NCBI RefSeq assembly: GCF_002101815.1
Contig: NZ_LQPM01000024.1
Location: forward strand, 62,001 to 126,000
DNA from: Mycobacterium paraense
GTDB lineage: Bacteria; Actinomycetota; Actinomycetes; Mycobacteriales; Mycobacteriaceae
Reading direction: 5' to 3'
Length of the DNA stretch: 64,000 nucleotides
Below are positions 1 through 7,150 of the stretch, in pieces. Position 1 is the stretch's first letter; each line of letters opens with the position of its first letter. The notes beneath the pieces are model-generated. The model did not search any database. It saw nothing but the letters and a program-made list of their open reading frames with translations, and was not told the origin of the DNA. A program made the translations under genes and the position numbers.

Positions 1-1083
1 GTTGTAGTAGGCGGCGCACGCCCCCTCGGGGGAGACCATGCACGTGCCGATCGGTGTCTCGGGTGTGCACGCGGTGCCGAAAACCTTGCATTCCCAGGGC
101 TTGAGCACGCCCTTGAGCACCTCGCCGCACTGGCAGGCCTTGGGGTCGGCGACCCGCACGCCGGGCATCGCGAAGCGCAGCTCGGCGTCGAACTCCGCGA
201 AATCGTCGTGCAGGCGCAGCGCGCTCTGCGAGATGAACCCCAGTCCGCGCCATTCGAAGTGGGGGCGCAGCGCGAACACCTTGCCCATCAGGGCCAGCGC
301 GGCGGGGTTGCCGCGCTCGGGGACCACGCGCTTGTACTGGTTCTCCACCTCGCAGCGGCCCTCGCGGATCTGGGTGAGCAGCATCGCCACGGCGGCCAGG
401 ATGTCCAGCGGCTCGAAACCGGCCACCACCAACGGCTTTCGGTACACGTCCGGCACGAAACGGTAGGGGCGGTTGCCCACCACCGTCGACACGTGGCCGG
501 GGCCGATGAAGCCCGACAGCCGCAAATCCGGTGACTCCAGGATGGCCTTGATCGGCGGCACGATCGTGACGTGGTTGCAGAAGACGCTGAAGTTGGGCAG
601 GCCCAGGTCGCGGGCGCGCACCAGCGTCACCGCCGTCGAGGGCGCGGTGGTCTCGAAGCCGATGGCGAAGAACACCACGTGCTTGTCGGGGTTGTCGACG
701 GCGATCTTCAGCGCGTCCAGCGGGGAGTAGACGAACCGCACGTCGGCGCCGCGCGCCTTGGCGTCCAGCAGGCTGCCGGCCGACCCGGGCACCCGCATCA
801 TGTCGCCGAAACAGGTGAAGATCACGTCCGGCTGGCCGGCCAGCCACATCGCGTCGTCGATGCGGCCCATCGGGATCACGCAGACCGGGCAGCCCGGGCC
901 GTGCACCAGCTCGACGTTGTCGGGCAGCAGGTGTTCGATGCCGTGCCGGTAGATCGTGTGGGTATGCCCGCCGCACACTTCCATGAACTTGAACTGGTCC
1001 CCAGTGGTCCCGGCCAGGTGCTCGATGGCGCCCAGCAGCTTGCGGGCCGCGGCCGGATCACGGAACTCGTCAACGAATTTCAT
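1..1083 (-). CDS. hypD: HypD, Fe-S scaffold for Fe(CN)2CO assembly (partial, C-terminus cut)
   Basis: HypD carries the iron of the [NiFe] active site while HypE delivers cyanide and CO is added; it works in complex with HypC in the cytoplasm. About 361 codons are visible from an ATG at 1083 that has a strong AAGGAAGG ribosome site just upstream; HypD proteins are about 370 residues, so only a short C-terminal tail is missing at the window edge. Family signatures are present: MEVCGGHTH near residue 40, GPGCPVCV near residues 67-74, and a C-terminal cysteine group (KACQCGE, KPWECK, GTACTPE) that in the family holds a [4Fe-4S] cluster. It follows hypC with a 12-nt gap and is the last gene of the hydrogenase operon inside the window. 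Confidence 0.96.
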   Translation of the reverse strand, partial: MKFVDEFRDPAAARKLLGAIEHLAGTTGDQFKFMEVCGGHTHTIYRHGIEHLLPDNVELVHGPGCPVCVIPMGRIDDAMWLAGQPDVIFTCFGDMMRVPGSAGSLLDAKARGADVRFVYSPLDALKIAVDNPDKHVVFFAIGFETTAPSTAVTLVRARDLGLPNFSVFCNHVTIVPPIKAILESPDLRLSGFIGPGHVSTVVGNRPYRFVPDVYRKPLVVAGFEPLDILAAVAMLLTQIREGRCEVENQYKRVVPERGNPAALALMGKVFALRPHFEWRGLGFISQSALRLHDDFAEFDAELRFAMPGVRVADPKACQCGEVLKGVLKPWECKVFGTACTPETPIGTCMVSPEGACAAYYN

Positions 1084-1095
1084 TGTGCGCCTTCC

Positions 1096-1368
1096 TTACA
1101 CGATGGACGACGAGTCGAAGGCTTCCATCTCGGTGGCGTAGGCCTCGCCGAGTTTCTTGATGGCGGCCAGGGTCAGCAACGCCTCGGTCTCGTCGATCTT
1201 GGCCATGGCGAACCCGACGTGCACCAGGACCCAGTCGTCGGGCTCGGGCATGCCGTCCTCCAGCAGCCGCACGCTGATCGTGCGCTGGACGCCGCTGACG
1301 TCGATCTTCGCCAGATAGTTGGCGGGGTCGGTGATTTCGACGATCCGGCCCGGAATCCCCAGACACAT
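1096..1368 (-). CDS. hypC: HypC hydrogenase maturation chaperone (copy 1)
   Basis: This 90-residue protein begins MCLGIPGRIVEI, the family signature in which Cys2 (after Met removal) binds the iron fragment shuttled between HypD and the hydrogenase large-subunit precursor. The rest fits the small OB-like HypC fold, including the closing block WVLVHVGFAMAKID. It lies 12 nt after hypE and 12 nt before hypD, the classic hypC-D-E neighbourhood. A second free-standing hypC is at 6239-6505, and a third HypC-like module is fused to a SIS domain at 3158-3877, so the copies may serve different partners or different steps. That division of work is inference. Confidence 0.95.
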   Translation of the reverse strand: MCLGIPGRIVEITDPANYLAKIDVSGVQRTISVRLLEDGMPEPDDWVLVHVGFAMAKIDETEALLTLAAIKKLGEAYATEMEAFDSSSIV

Positions 1369-1380
1369 GCGCGTAGCCTC

Positions 1381-2493
1381 CTAACAGATCCTCGGCAGCG
1401 GGTCCCCGACGAGCATGTCGACGATCCGGGTGCCGCCGAAACCGGTGCGCAGCACCACGCTTTCGGCCGGTTCGGAAACGATTTCCCCCACCGCGGCGGC
1501 CTCGGCGCCCAGGGGGTGCGCGCGCAGCGCGGTCAGGGCGGCGTCGGCCTCCCCGGGCGCGACGACGGCGACGAACTTGCCCTCGTTGGCGACGTACAAA
1601 GGATCGATGCCGAGCAACTCGCAGGCGCCGTTCACCATGGGCCGCACGGGCAGTCGCTCCTCTTCCAGCAGCACCCCGAGGCCGCAGGCCTGGGCGAGTT
1701 CGTTGCAGACGGTGCCGACCCCGCCGCGGGTCGCGTCGCGCATCCACCGGGTCGACGGGGCGGCCGCCATCAGCAACTCCACCAGCGGGCTGACCGACGC
1801 GGTGTCGGAAACGATGTCCGCCTCGATGGCCAGGTCGCCGCGGGCGAGCATGACGGCCATGCCGTGATCGCCCATCGATCCGGACAACAGCACCTTGTCG
1901 CCGGTGCGCACCGACCCCGCCGACAGCGTGCGCCCAGCCGGGATGACGCCTGCCCCGGTGGTGGTGACGAACAGCCCGTCGGCCGCGCCCTTGGGCACCA
2001 CCTTGGTGTCGCCGGTGACGATCTGGACGCCCGCGGCCGCGGCCGCGGCCGCCATGTCGGCGACGATCTCCTTCAACTCGGCGATTCCGAAGCCCTCCTC
2101 GATCACGAACGCCGCCGAGATCCACGACGGCACGGCGCCGGCCATCGCGAGGTCGTTGCAGGTGCCGTGGACGGCGAGCTCGCCGACCGAGCCGCCGGGA
2201 AAACGCCTGGGCTGCACCACAAACGAGTCCGTGGACATCGCCAGGCGGTCGCCGCCGGGCAGCGTGAGGACCGCGCCGTCGCCCAGCGACTCCAACAGCG
2301 GGTTGCGGAAGGCCTCCACGAACACCGCGTCCACCAGCGCGGCCGAGGCCTTGCCGCCGGCCCCGTGCGCCAGGGTCACGTGATCGTCGAGCAACCGGGG
2401 GCGGCGCCTGCGGAACGACTCGATCCGCTCGATCACCTCGCCCTCGGCGAACCGCGGCCCCGACGAAAGGTATTCGCCCGTCGGCTTGTTCAT
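1381..2493 (-). CDS. hypE: HypE, carbamoyl dehydratase forming the cyanide ligands
   Basis: HypE takes a carbamoyl group from HypF onto its C-terminal cysteine and dehydrates it with ATP to a thiocyanate, the source of the two CN ligands. The 370-residue reading from ATG 2493 ends in PRIC, the required carboxyl-terminal cysteine. The PurM-like ATP-binding fold is seen in HGAGGKA, STDSFVV, GTCNDLAMAGA and DATRGGVGTVCNE. The start is chosen because it overlaps the stop of the preceding SIS gene by 4 nt (ATGA); longer readings in this frame run inside that gene. Translational coupling with its neighbours is therefore likely. Confidence 0.96.
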   Translation of the reverse strand: MNKPTGEYLSSGPRFAEGEVIERIESFRRRRPRLLDDHVTLAHGAGGKASAALVDAVFVEAFRNPLLESLGDGAVLTLPGGDRLAMSTDSFVVQPRRFPGGSVGELAVHGTCNDLAMAGAVPSWISAAFVIEEGFGIAELKEIVADMAAAAAAAGVQIVTGDTKVVPKGAADGLFVTTTGAGVIPAGRTLSAGSVRTGDKVLLSGSMGDHGMAVMLARGDLAIEADIVSDTASVSPLVELLMAAAPSTRWMRDATRGGVGTVCNELAQACGLGVLLEEERLPVRPMVNGACELLGIDPLYVANEGKFVAVVAPGEADAALTALRAHPLGAEAAAVGEIVSEPAESVVLRTGFGGTRIVDMLVGDPLPRIC

Positions 2494-3161
2494 GCCGCCC
2501 CCAGTCCCCGGTCGCCGAGCTGCTGATGCACGCTCAACCACAGCTGATAGCCCAGCAGCGCCTGCGATTCCTGGATGCGGTGCACGCTCTGCGAGCGCAC
2601 GACGAAGCAGGCGTCCACGTCGGGGTTGTCGGCGAAGGCGCCGCCGTCGTAGCCGGCGAACCCGATGGTGTACAGGCCGCGCCGGCGGGCCTCGGCGAGC
2701 GCCGCGAGCAGGTTGGGCGAGCCCCCGCTGGTCGACATGGCGATCGCGATGTCGCCGGCCGTTGCCCGGGCGATGAGCTGGCGGGCGAACACCAGCTCGA
2801 ACCCGACGTCGTTGCCCAGGGCCGTCATCACCGCCTGGTCCGCCGTCAACGGCCACGCGGGCAGCGGCCTGCCGAGCGGAGGCCGGGCGAACAGCCTTGC
2901 CAGGGTCGTGGAATCGGTGCAGCTGCCGCCGTTTCCGAAGGTGAACAACCGCCCGCCCGCCGCGAAGCGGCGCGCCAGCTCGGCTGCCGCCGCCTCCAGC
3001 AGCGCGGTGTTGGCCTCCAGGGTGGAGCGGCGCAGCGCCAGGCTCTCGGCCGCCTTCGCCTGCGCCGAGGCGGCCAGGTCGGCCAGCAGCGACTTGGGGT
3101 CGTCCTCCTGCGCGTCGATGAACGGATACAGGAAGTTGGTGGGTTCGTCCGGGCTGCTCAT
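2490..3161 (-). CDS. GmhA-like SIS-domain protein in the hydrogenase operon
   Basis: This is a 223-residue sugar-isomerase (SIS) protein resembling sedoheptulose-7-phosphate isomerase GmhA. Visible motifs are GNGGS at residues 76-80, STSGGSPN at about 143-150 and QSVHRIQESQ at about 191-200, the last resembling the GmhA active-site helix. No heptose-pathway gene lies nearby. It overlaps both neighbours by 4 nt (the SIS-HypC fusion upstream, hypE downstream), so it is made together with the maturation proteins. I recall GmhA-like genes in other actinobacterial hydrogenase clusters, but I know of no proven role. A phosphosugar-binding or carbamoyl/CO-precursor role is only a guess. Confidence 0.85.
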   Translation of the reverse strand: MSSPDEPTNFLYPFIDAQEDDPKSLLADLAASAQAKAAESLALRRSTLEANTALLEAAAAELARRFAAGGRLFTFGNGGSCTDSTTLARLFARPPLGRPLPAWPLTADQAVMTALGNDVGFELVFARQLIARATAGDIAIAMSTSGGSPNLLAALAEARRRGLYTIGFAGYDGGAFADNPDVDACFVVRSQSVHRIQESQALLGYQLWLSVHQQLGDRGLGAA

Positions 3162-3877
3162 GGCCCCTCCTCGCCTTCCACCCTGCTGATCGCCATGCCG
3201 GCGTGCACCAGGATCAAATCACCGGCGGCGACCGGGTCGACGAGCGTGGTGACCACGTTCTCGACGCCGCGCGCGGTGCGCACCGCCGCCTGGCCGCCCT
3301 CCGACGCGCCGACCACCTCGCCCAGGCGGCCCTCGTCGCTGCACGTGACGCAAACGTCTTCCCGGCATTCGTCTTTGAGCAGCCCCGAGTGTTCGAAGCA
3401 CACGTGGGTCAGCTCCCACAGCAGGTGATAGAACAGCACGAAGCCGCCCGTCGCGGGGACCCGCGGGTCGGGGTCGTCCAGCCACAGCACGTGGTCGGCC
3501 ATCCCCGCCGCCGGCCGCTCGCCGCTGCCGATCCAGATCGTGGTGGCGCCCCAGGCCGGGCTGCGCCGCATCACGGAACGCACCTGCGCGTCGTCGGCGC
3601 CGGCGACCGCGACCACGATGTCGCCGGGCCGCACCGACACCCGCACCAGATCCACCAGGTCGGGTCCGGTCAGCGCCACCGCGGGCAGGGCGCGCTTGCC
3701 CATGATCACCGGGTGCACGAATTCCACGGCGATGTGCAGCGCGTGCGGTTCCCACGACGGCGCGATGGACCACATGGTCGCGCCCGCGGCGAACCGCTTG
3801 GCCAGGGTGAACGCGGTGGCGGCCAGGTCCTCGGCCAATTCGGCGCCCAGCCCGCGGTCGATGGCGGTGATGGTCAT
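3158..3877 (-). CDS. Fused SIS-domain / HypC-like protein
   Basis: This 239-residue protein has two parts. Residues 1-165 resemble a degenerate SIS domain (LAKRFAAGATMWSIAPS near 25-41, RPGDIVVAVAGADD near 83-96, a hydrophobic helix around 147-160). Residues 175-235 align by eye with HypC: CVTCSDEGRLGEVVGA matches the HypC start, and AAGDLILVHAGMAISRVE matches the HypC ending. The fusion has an internal CxxC (Cys176, Cys179) instead of the N-terminal Met-Cys of HypC. It overlaps hypF and the next SIS gene by 4 nt each. The architecture suggests a maturation chaperone tied to a ligand-binding SIS module; the ligand is unknown. An alternative is a HupF-type HypC paralogue with an unrelated N-terminus. 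Confidence 0.8.
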   Translation of the reverse strand: MTITAIDRGLGAELAEDLAATAFTLAKRFAAGATMWSIAPSWEPHALHIAVEFVHPVIMGKRALPAVALTGPDLVDLVRVSVRPGDIVVAVAGADDAQVRSVMRRSPAWGATTIWIGSGERPAAGMADHVLWLDDPDPRVPATGGFVLFYHLLWELTHVCFEHSGLLKDECREDVCVTCSDEGRLGEVVGASEGGQAAVRTARGVENVVTTLVDPVAAGDLILVHAGMAISRVEGEEGP

Positions 3878-6237
3878 GATTCAGTCTCCTCCATCCCCCT
3901 CAGCATGGAGATCGCGGCCTGACCCAGCGCCAGCCCGCCGTCGTTGGGCGGGACGATGTGGTGCGTCAGCACCTCGAACCCCTTGCGCGCCAACCGCGTC
4001 CGGCATGCGCGCAGCAACAGCACGTTTTGGAAGACCCCGCCGGTGAGGCCCACCAGCCGGACCTCGCCGGCCACCTGGGCGACCACCTTGGCGACGGCGT
4101 CCGCGACCGCCTCGTGGAACGCGGCGGCCAGCAGCGCCGGCCGGGTGCCGGCGTACAGGGCGGCCACCATCGTCTGCACCATCGTGGTGGGATCGATCAC
4201 CCCGTCGGCCTGCACCAGCAGCGGCAGCGACGGGCCGGGATCGCCGTGCGCCGACTCCGCGAGCGCCTCCAGCTCGATGGCGGCCTGCCCCTCGTAGTCG
4301 ATCCGGTGCCGCACCCCGAGCAGCGAGGCGACGGCGTCGAACAGCCGGCCCATGCTGGAACACGGCACACACCCGGCGCCGCTCTCCAATTGCGAACGGG
4401 TGAGGCGCAATTCGTCCGGGGAGGCGGCGGCGACCGGCGCCAGATCCGGGGTCCAGGCGATGCCGGCGGTCCACAATTGCGACAGCGCCATCCGCCAGGG
4501 GTTGCGCACGGCGGCGTCGCCGCCGGGCAGCGGGACCGGCAACAGGTGGCCGACGCGCACGAATCGGTGGCTGTCGGTGCCCAGAGCCAGGATCTCGCCA
4601 CCCCAGATGGTTTGGTCGCAGCCGTAGCCGGTTCCGTCGAACGAGACCCCGATGACGGGCTCGCCCAGGCGTCCGTGCTCGGCCAGCAGCGAAACGACGT
4701 GCGCGTGGTGGTGCTGGGCGAGGTCCAGCGGCCGCTCGCCGGCGTGGCGCTCGGCCCAGTCCCGGGTGTGGTAGCCGGGGTGCAGGTCGGCGACCATTCG
4801 TGCCGGGGCGCCGCGCATTCCGGTGAGCTGATTCACCGCTCGCTCGAACGCCCGCAGCGTCTCCCAGGTGGCCATGTCGCCGATGTGGCCGGACAGGTAG
4901 GCGCGCGAGCCGTCGGTGAGGCAGAAGGTGTTCTTCAGCTCCCCGCCCACCGCGAGGACGGTCGGGCCCGCCCGCCCCAGGTCCACCGGCAGCGGCGCAA
5001 AGCCGCGGGATCGGCGGATCGGCAGCTCCCGGCCAACCCCGGTATCTTTCACGACCCGCACGACGGAGTCGTCGCAGGGCACGTGGATCGGCCGGTCGTG
5101 GTCGAGGACCGCGTCGCACAGCGCCGGAAGCCGTTGGGCCGCATCGTCATCGGTGAAGCAGATCGGCTCGTCGGAACGGTTCGCGCTGGTGAACACCAGG
5201 GCGTCGGGCACCGGCGCGGCGGCGCCCGGCACGGGCGCCAGCAGCAGGTGGTGGACGGGGGAGTACGGCAGCATCAGCCCGAGCCGCGGGCTGCCGGGCG
5301 CCACGGCGTCGGCGACCGGCGCGCCGGATCGGCGCCGCAGCAACACGATCGGCCGCGCGGGGCTGGACAGCACCGCGGCCTCGTCGGCGTCGACGTGCGC
5401 GTAGCGGCGGGCGACGTCGAGGTCGCGGACCAGCATGGCGAACGGCTTGGCGCCCCGCGCTTTTCGGGCCCGCAGCGCGGCGACGGCCGCGTCGTCCGCG
5501 GCGGCGCAGGCGAGGTGGTAACCGCCGATGCCCTTGACGGCGACGACGGCGCCGGCCGCCAGCGCGCGCTGGGTGGCCGCCAGCGCGGCATCCGGTCCCG
5601 CCGAGCGCCCGCCGGCCGACGAAAACCACAGCGACGGGCCGCAATCCGGGCAGGCGATCGGCTGCGCGTGGAACCGGCGATCGCCCGGATCGTGGTATTC
5701 GGCGGCGCACCGGTCGCACATGGCGAAGCCGGCCATGGTGGTGGCCGGGCGGTCGTACGGCAACTCGCGGATGATGGTGAACCGCGGCCCGCAGTTGGTG
5801 CACGTCACGAACGGGTGCCGGTAGCGGCGGTCGTGCGGGTCGAACAGCTCGCCCACGCAGTCGTCGCACACCGCGACGTCGGGTGGAATGGGTGTTGCCG
5901 CACCGGCGATCGGCCGGCTGCCAACGATCCGGAACCCGCGCCCGCAGCCGGCGTCGGTGGGCAGGTCGGTGACCGTGACGGCGCCGATGCGGGCCAGTGG
6001 CGGCGCCTCGGCGCGCAACCGGCGGGCGAATTCGTCGACGCGGGAACGGTCACCCTGCACTTCGATGAAGACGGCGCCGGAATCGTTGCCGACGAGGCCG
6101 GCCAGGCCGAGCCCGCCGGCGATCCGGTGGACGAAGGGACGGAAGCCAACCCCCTGCACGACACCGGTCACGGTGAAGCGCCGCCGGACTTGGGTATCGG
6201 GCGGCCCGGTCCGCAGCAGCAGGGGGGACTGGGTCAT
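3874..6237 (-). CDS. hypF: HypF carbamoyltransferase
   Basis: HypF makes carbamoyl-adenylate from carbamoyl phosphate and ATP and passes the carbamoyl group to HypE. The 787-residue protein shows the full domain order: an acylphosphatase-like domain (RRFTVTGVVQGVGFRPFV, about residues 18-36), paired zinc-finger cysteines (CDDC, CTNC, CDRC, CPDC between about 125 and 200), a YrdC-like domain (AVKGIGGYHLAC) and a Kae1-like carbamoyltransferase domain (QHHHAHV, GVSFDGTGYG, LTGGVFQN). Length is normal for the family. It starts 1 nt after hypC copy 2 and overlaps the SIS-HypC gene by 4 nt. Confidence 0.97.
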   Translation of the reverse strand: MTQSPLLLRTGPPDTQVRRRFTVTGVVQGVGFRPFVHRIAGGLGLAGLVGNDSGAVFIEVQGDRSRVDEFARRLRAEAPPLARIGAVTVTDLPTDAGCGRGFRIVGSRPIAGAATPIPPDVAVCDDCVGELFDPHDRRYRHPFVTCTNCGPRFTIIRELPYDRPATTMAGFAMCDRCAAEYHDPGDRRFHAQPIACPDCGPSLWFSSAGGRSAGPDAALAATQRALAAGAVVAVKGIGGYHLACAAADDAAVAALRARKARGAKPFAMLVRDLDVARRYAHVDADEAAVLSSPARPIVLLRRRSGAPVADAVAPGSPRLGLMLPYSPVHHLLLAPVPGAAAPVPDALVFTSANRSDEPICFTDDDAAQRLPALCDAVLDHDRPIHVPCDDSVVRVVKDTGVGRELPIRRSRGFAPLPVDLGRAGPTVLAVGGELKNTFCLTDGSRAYLSGHIGDMATWETLRAFERAVNQLTGMRGAPARMVADLHPGYHTRDWAERHAGERPLDLAQHHHAHVVSLLAEHGRLGEPVIGVSFDGTGYGCDQTIWGGEILALGTDSHRFVRVGHLLPVPLPGGDAAVRNPWRMALSQLWTAGIAWTPDLAPVAAASPDELRLTRSQLESGAGCVPCSSMGRLFDAVASLLGVRHRIDYEGQAAIELEALAESAHGDPGPSLPLLVQADGVIDPTTMVQTMVAALYAGTRPALLAAAFHEAVADAVAKVVAQVAGEVRLVGLTGGVFQNVLLLRACRTRLARKGFEVLTHHIVPPNDGGLALGQAAISMLRGMEETES

Positions 6238-6238
6238 T

Positions 6239-6505
6239 TCAGCCGCCCTCCGGGTCGGCCGTCGGATCGGTGCGGCCCCTGCCCATCAGCTCCAGGCCGG
6301 CCATGGCCTGCTCCGCGCCGGCCCGGTCGGTCTTCTCGACGGCGAAGCCCATGTGGATGATTATCCAGTCGCCGGGCGCGAACGTCTCCTCCGGGAGCAT
6401 GCCGACGTTGACCCTGCGCTGCTCGCCGGCGACATCGACCAGCGCGAGCTGGCCCTCGTAGCCGTCCAGCATCCGGATCACCTGACCCGGTATCCCCAGG
6501 CACAT
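6239..6505 (-). CDS. hypC: HypC hydrogenase maturation chaperone (copy 2)
   Basis: This 88-residue HypC starts MCLGIPGQVIRM and contains GDWIIIHMGFAVEK, both typical. The start is ATG 6505, because the HypC signature begins exactly there and a TGATG junction joins it to the stop of the protease gene upstream; a longer reading in this frame would lie inside that protease. It differs clearly from copy 1 in the middle and in its C-terminal tail (DPTADPEGG), so the two are paralogues and not a recent duplication. Position next to the endopeptidase and hypF suggests this copy accompanies the large-subunit precursor; that is inference. Confidence 0.94.
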   Translation of the reverse strand: MCLGIPGQVIRMLDGYEGQLALVDVAGEQRRVNVGMLPEETFAPGDWIIIHMGFAVEKTDRAGAEQAMAGLELMGRGRTDPTADPEGG

Positions 6506-7002
6506 CAGCGGTCCCCCCGCGTCGACGTTTGCAGCGCCGCGACGATCTCCTCCACGGCCCGCGCTGCCCGCGGGACGGCCCGGGCCACGGGCTCGGTCAG
6601 GCCGATGCCCTCCTCGACGCTGCCCGCCTCGCACCCGACCACGACCGTGTAGGGCGGACTGCCGCCCAGCGCCCGCAGGCTGGCGAACACCGCGGCCGGA
6701 TCCATGCTGTGACCGTCGAGGCCCGCGGCGCCGCAATCGGATTCGTGGTCGGCCTGAAAGACGTGCAACGTGCCGGGGTTGCCGCGGCTGGGCACGGCGT
6801 CGACCAGGACCAGGCTGTCCCAGTCCTCGAGCAGGTCGTACGCCAGGTGCATGCCCCGGATGCCGTAGTCGGTGACCCGGACACAGGAATTGCCGCTCGA
6901 ATCGCCCTGCGGGATCTCGGCGTTGCGGACCACTTCCGAACCGAATCCGTCGTCCCCCAGGAAGATGTTGCCGATCCCGGCCACCAGGATGCGTGCTGTC
7001 AT
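6505..7002 (-). CDS. Hydrogenase maturation endopeptidase (HyaD/HupD family)
   Basis: The protein is a 165-residue nickel-dependent protease that trims the C-terminal tail of the large subunit once nickel is inserted. Motifs include the N-terminal GIGNIFLGDDGFGSEV, where the family uses an acidic residue to sense Ni, then DYGIRGMHLAYDLLEDWDSLVLVDAV, and DGHSMDP with a family-typical His. The expected substrate is HucL, encoded 3.7 kb upstream in the same operon, which carries a 22-residue extension after its last metal-ligand region. It is joined to hypC copy 2 by a one-base stop/start overlap. Confidence 0.94.
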   Translation of the reverse strand: MTARILVAGIGNIFLGDDGFGSEVVRNAEIPQGDSSGNSCVRVTDYGIRGMHLAYDLLEDWDSLVLVDAVPSRGNPGTLHVFQADHESDCGAAGLDGHSMDPAAVFASLRALGGSPPYTVVVGCEAGSVEEGIGLTEPVARAVPRAARAVEEIVAALQTSTRGDR

Positions 7003-7018
7003 GTCCTCGTCCAGGCGG

Positions 7019-7138
7019 CTACATCCGCCTCAACTTCAGGTAGCGGCGCGCATCGGGAATCGACACCAGCCCGAGCACCAGCCCGATCGCGACCACCAGC
7101 GCGATGAGGGCGATGAATATCCAACCCAAGACTTCCAT
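7019..7138 (-). CDS. 39-residue single-pass membrane peptide of the hydrogenase operon
   Basis: This small gene reads MEVLGWIFIALIALVVAIGL followed by VLGLVSIPDARRYLKLRRM. Residues 4-26 form one hydrophobic segment, followed by a short basic tail, so it is probably a membrane peptide with its C-terminus in the cytoplasm. Evidence that it is real: a near-perfect AAAGGAG ribosome site 6 nt before the ATG at 7138, position in a gene-dense operon (12-nt gap upstream, 16-nt gap downstream), and resemblance to small proteins (I believe the DUF6893 family) found in actinobacterial hydrogenase clusters. It could anchor or assist the hydrogenase at the membrane. No function is known to me. Confidence 0.75.
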   Translation of the reverse strand: MEVLGWIFIALIALVVAIGLVLGLVSIPDARRYLKLRRM

Positions 7139-7150
7139 TTCGAACTCCTT

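Noticed and set aside
571..2526. Long plus-strand open frame (651 codons) across hypD-hypC-hypE
   Set aside because: It is His/Arg/Gly-rich with no family resemblance, and lies opposite well-supported hyp genes; it is a high-GC shadow frame.
3958..6360. 800-codon plus-strand frame opposite hypF
   Set aside because: Low-complexity Gly/Arg/His composition and full overlap with intact hypF on the other strand.
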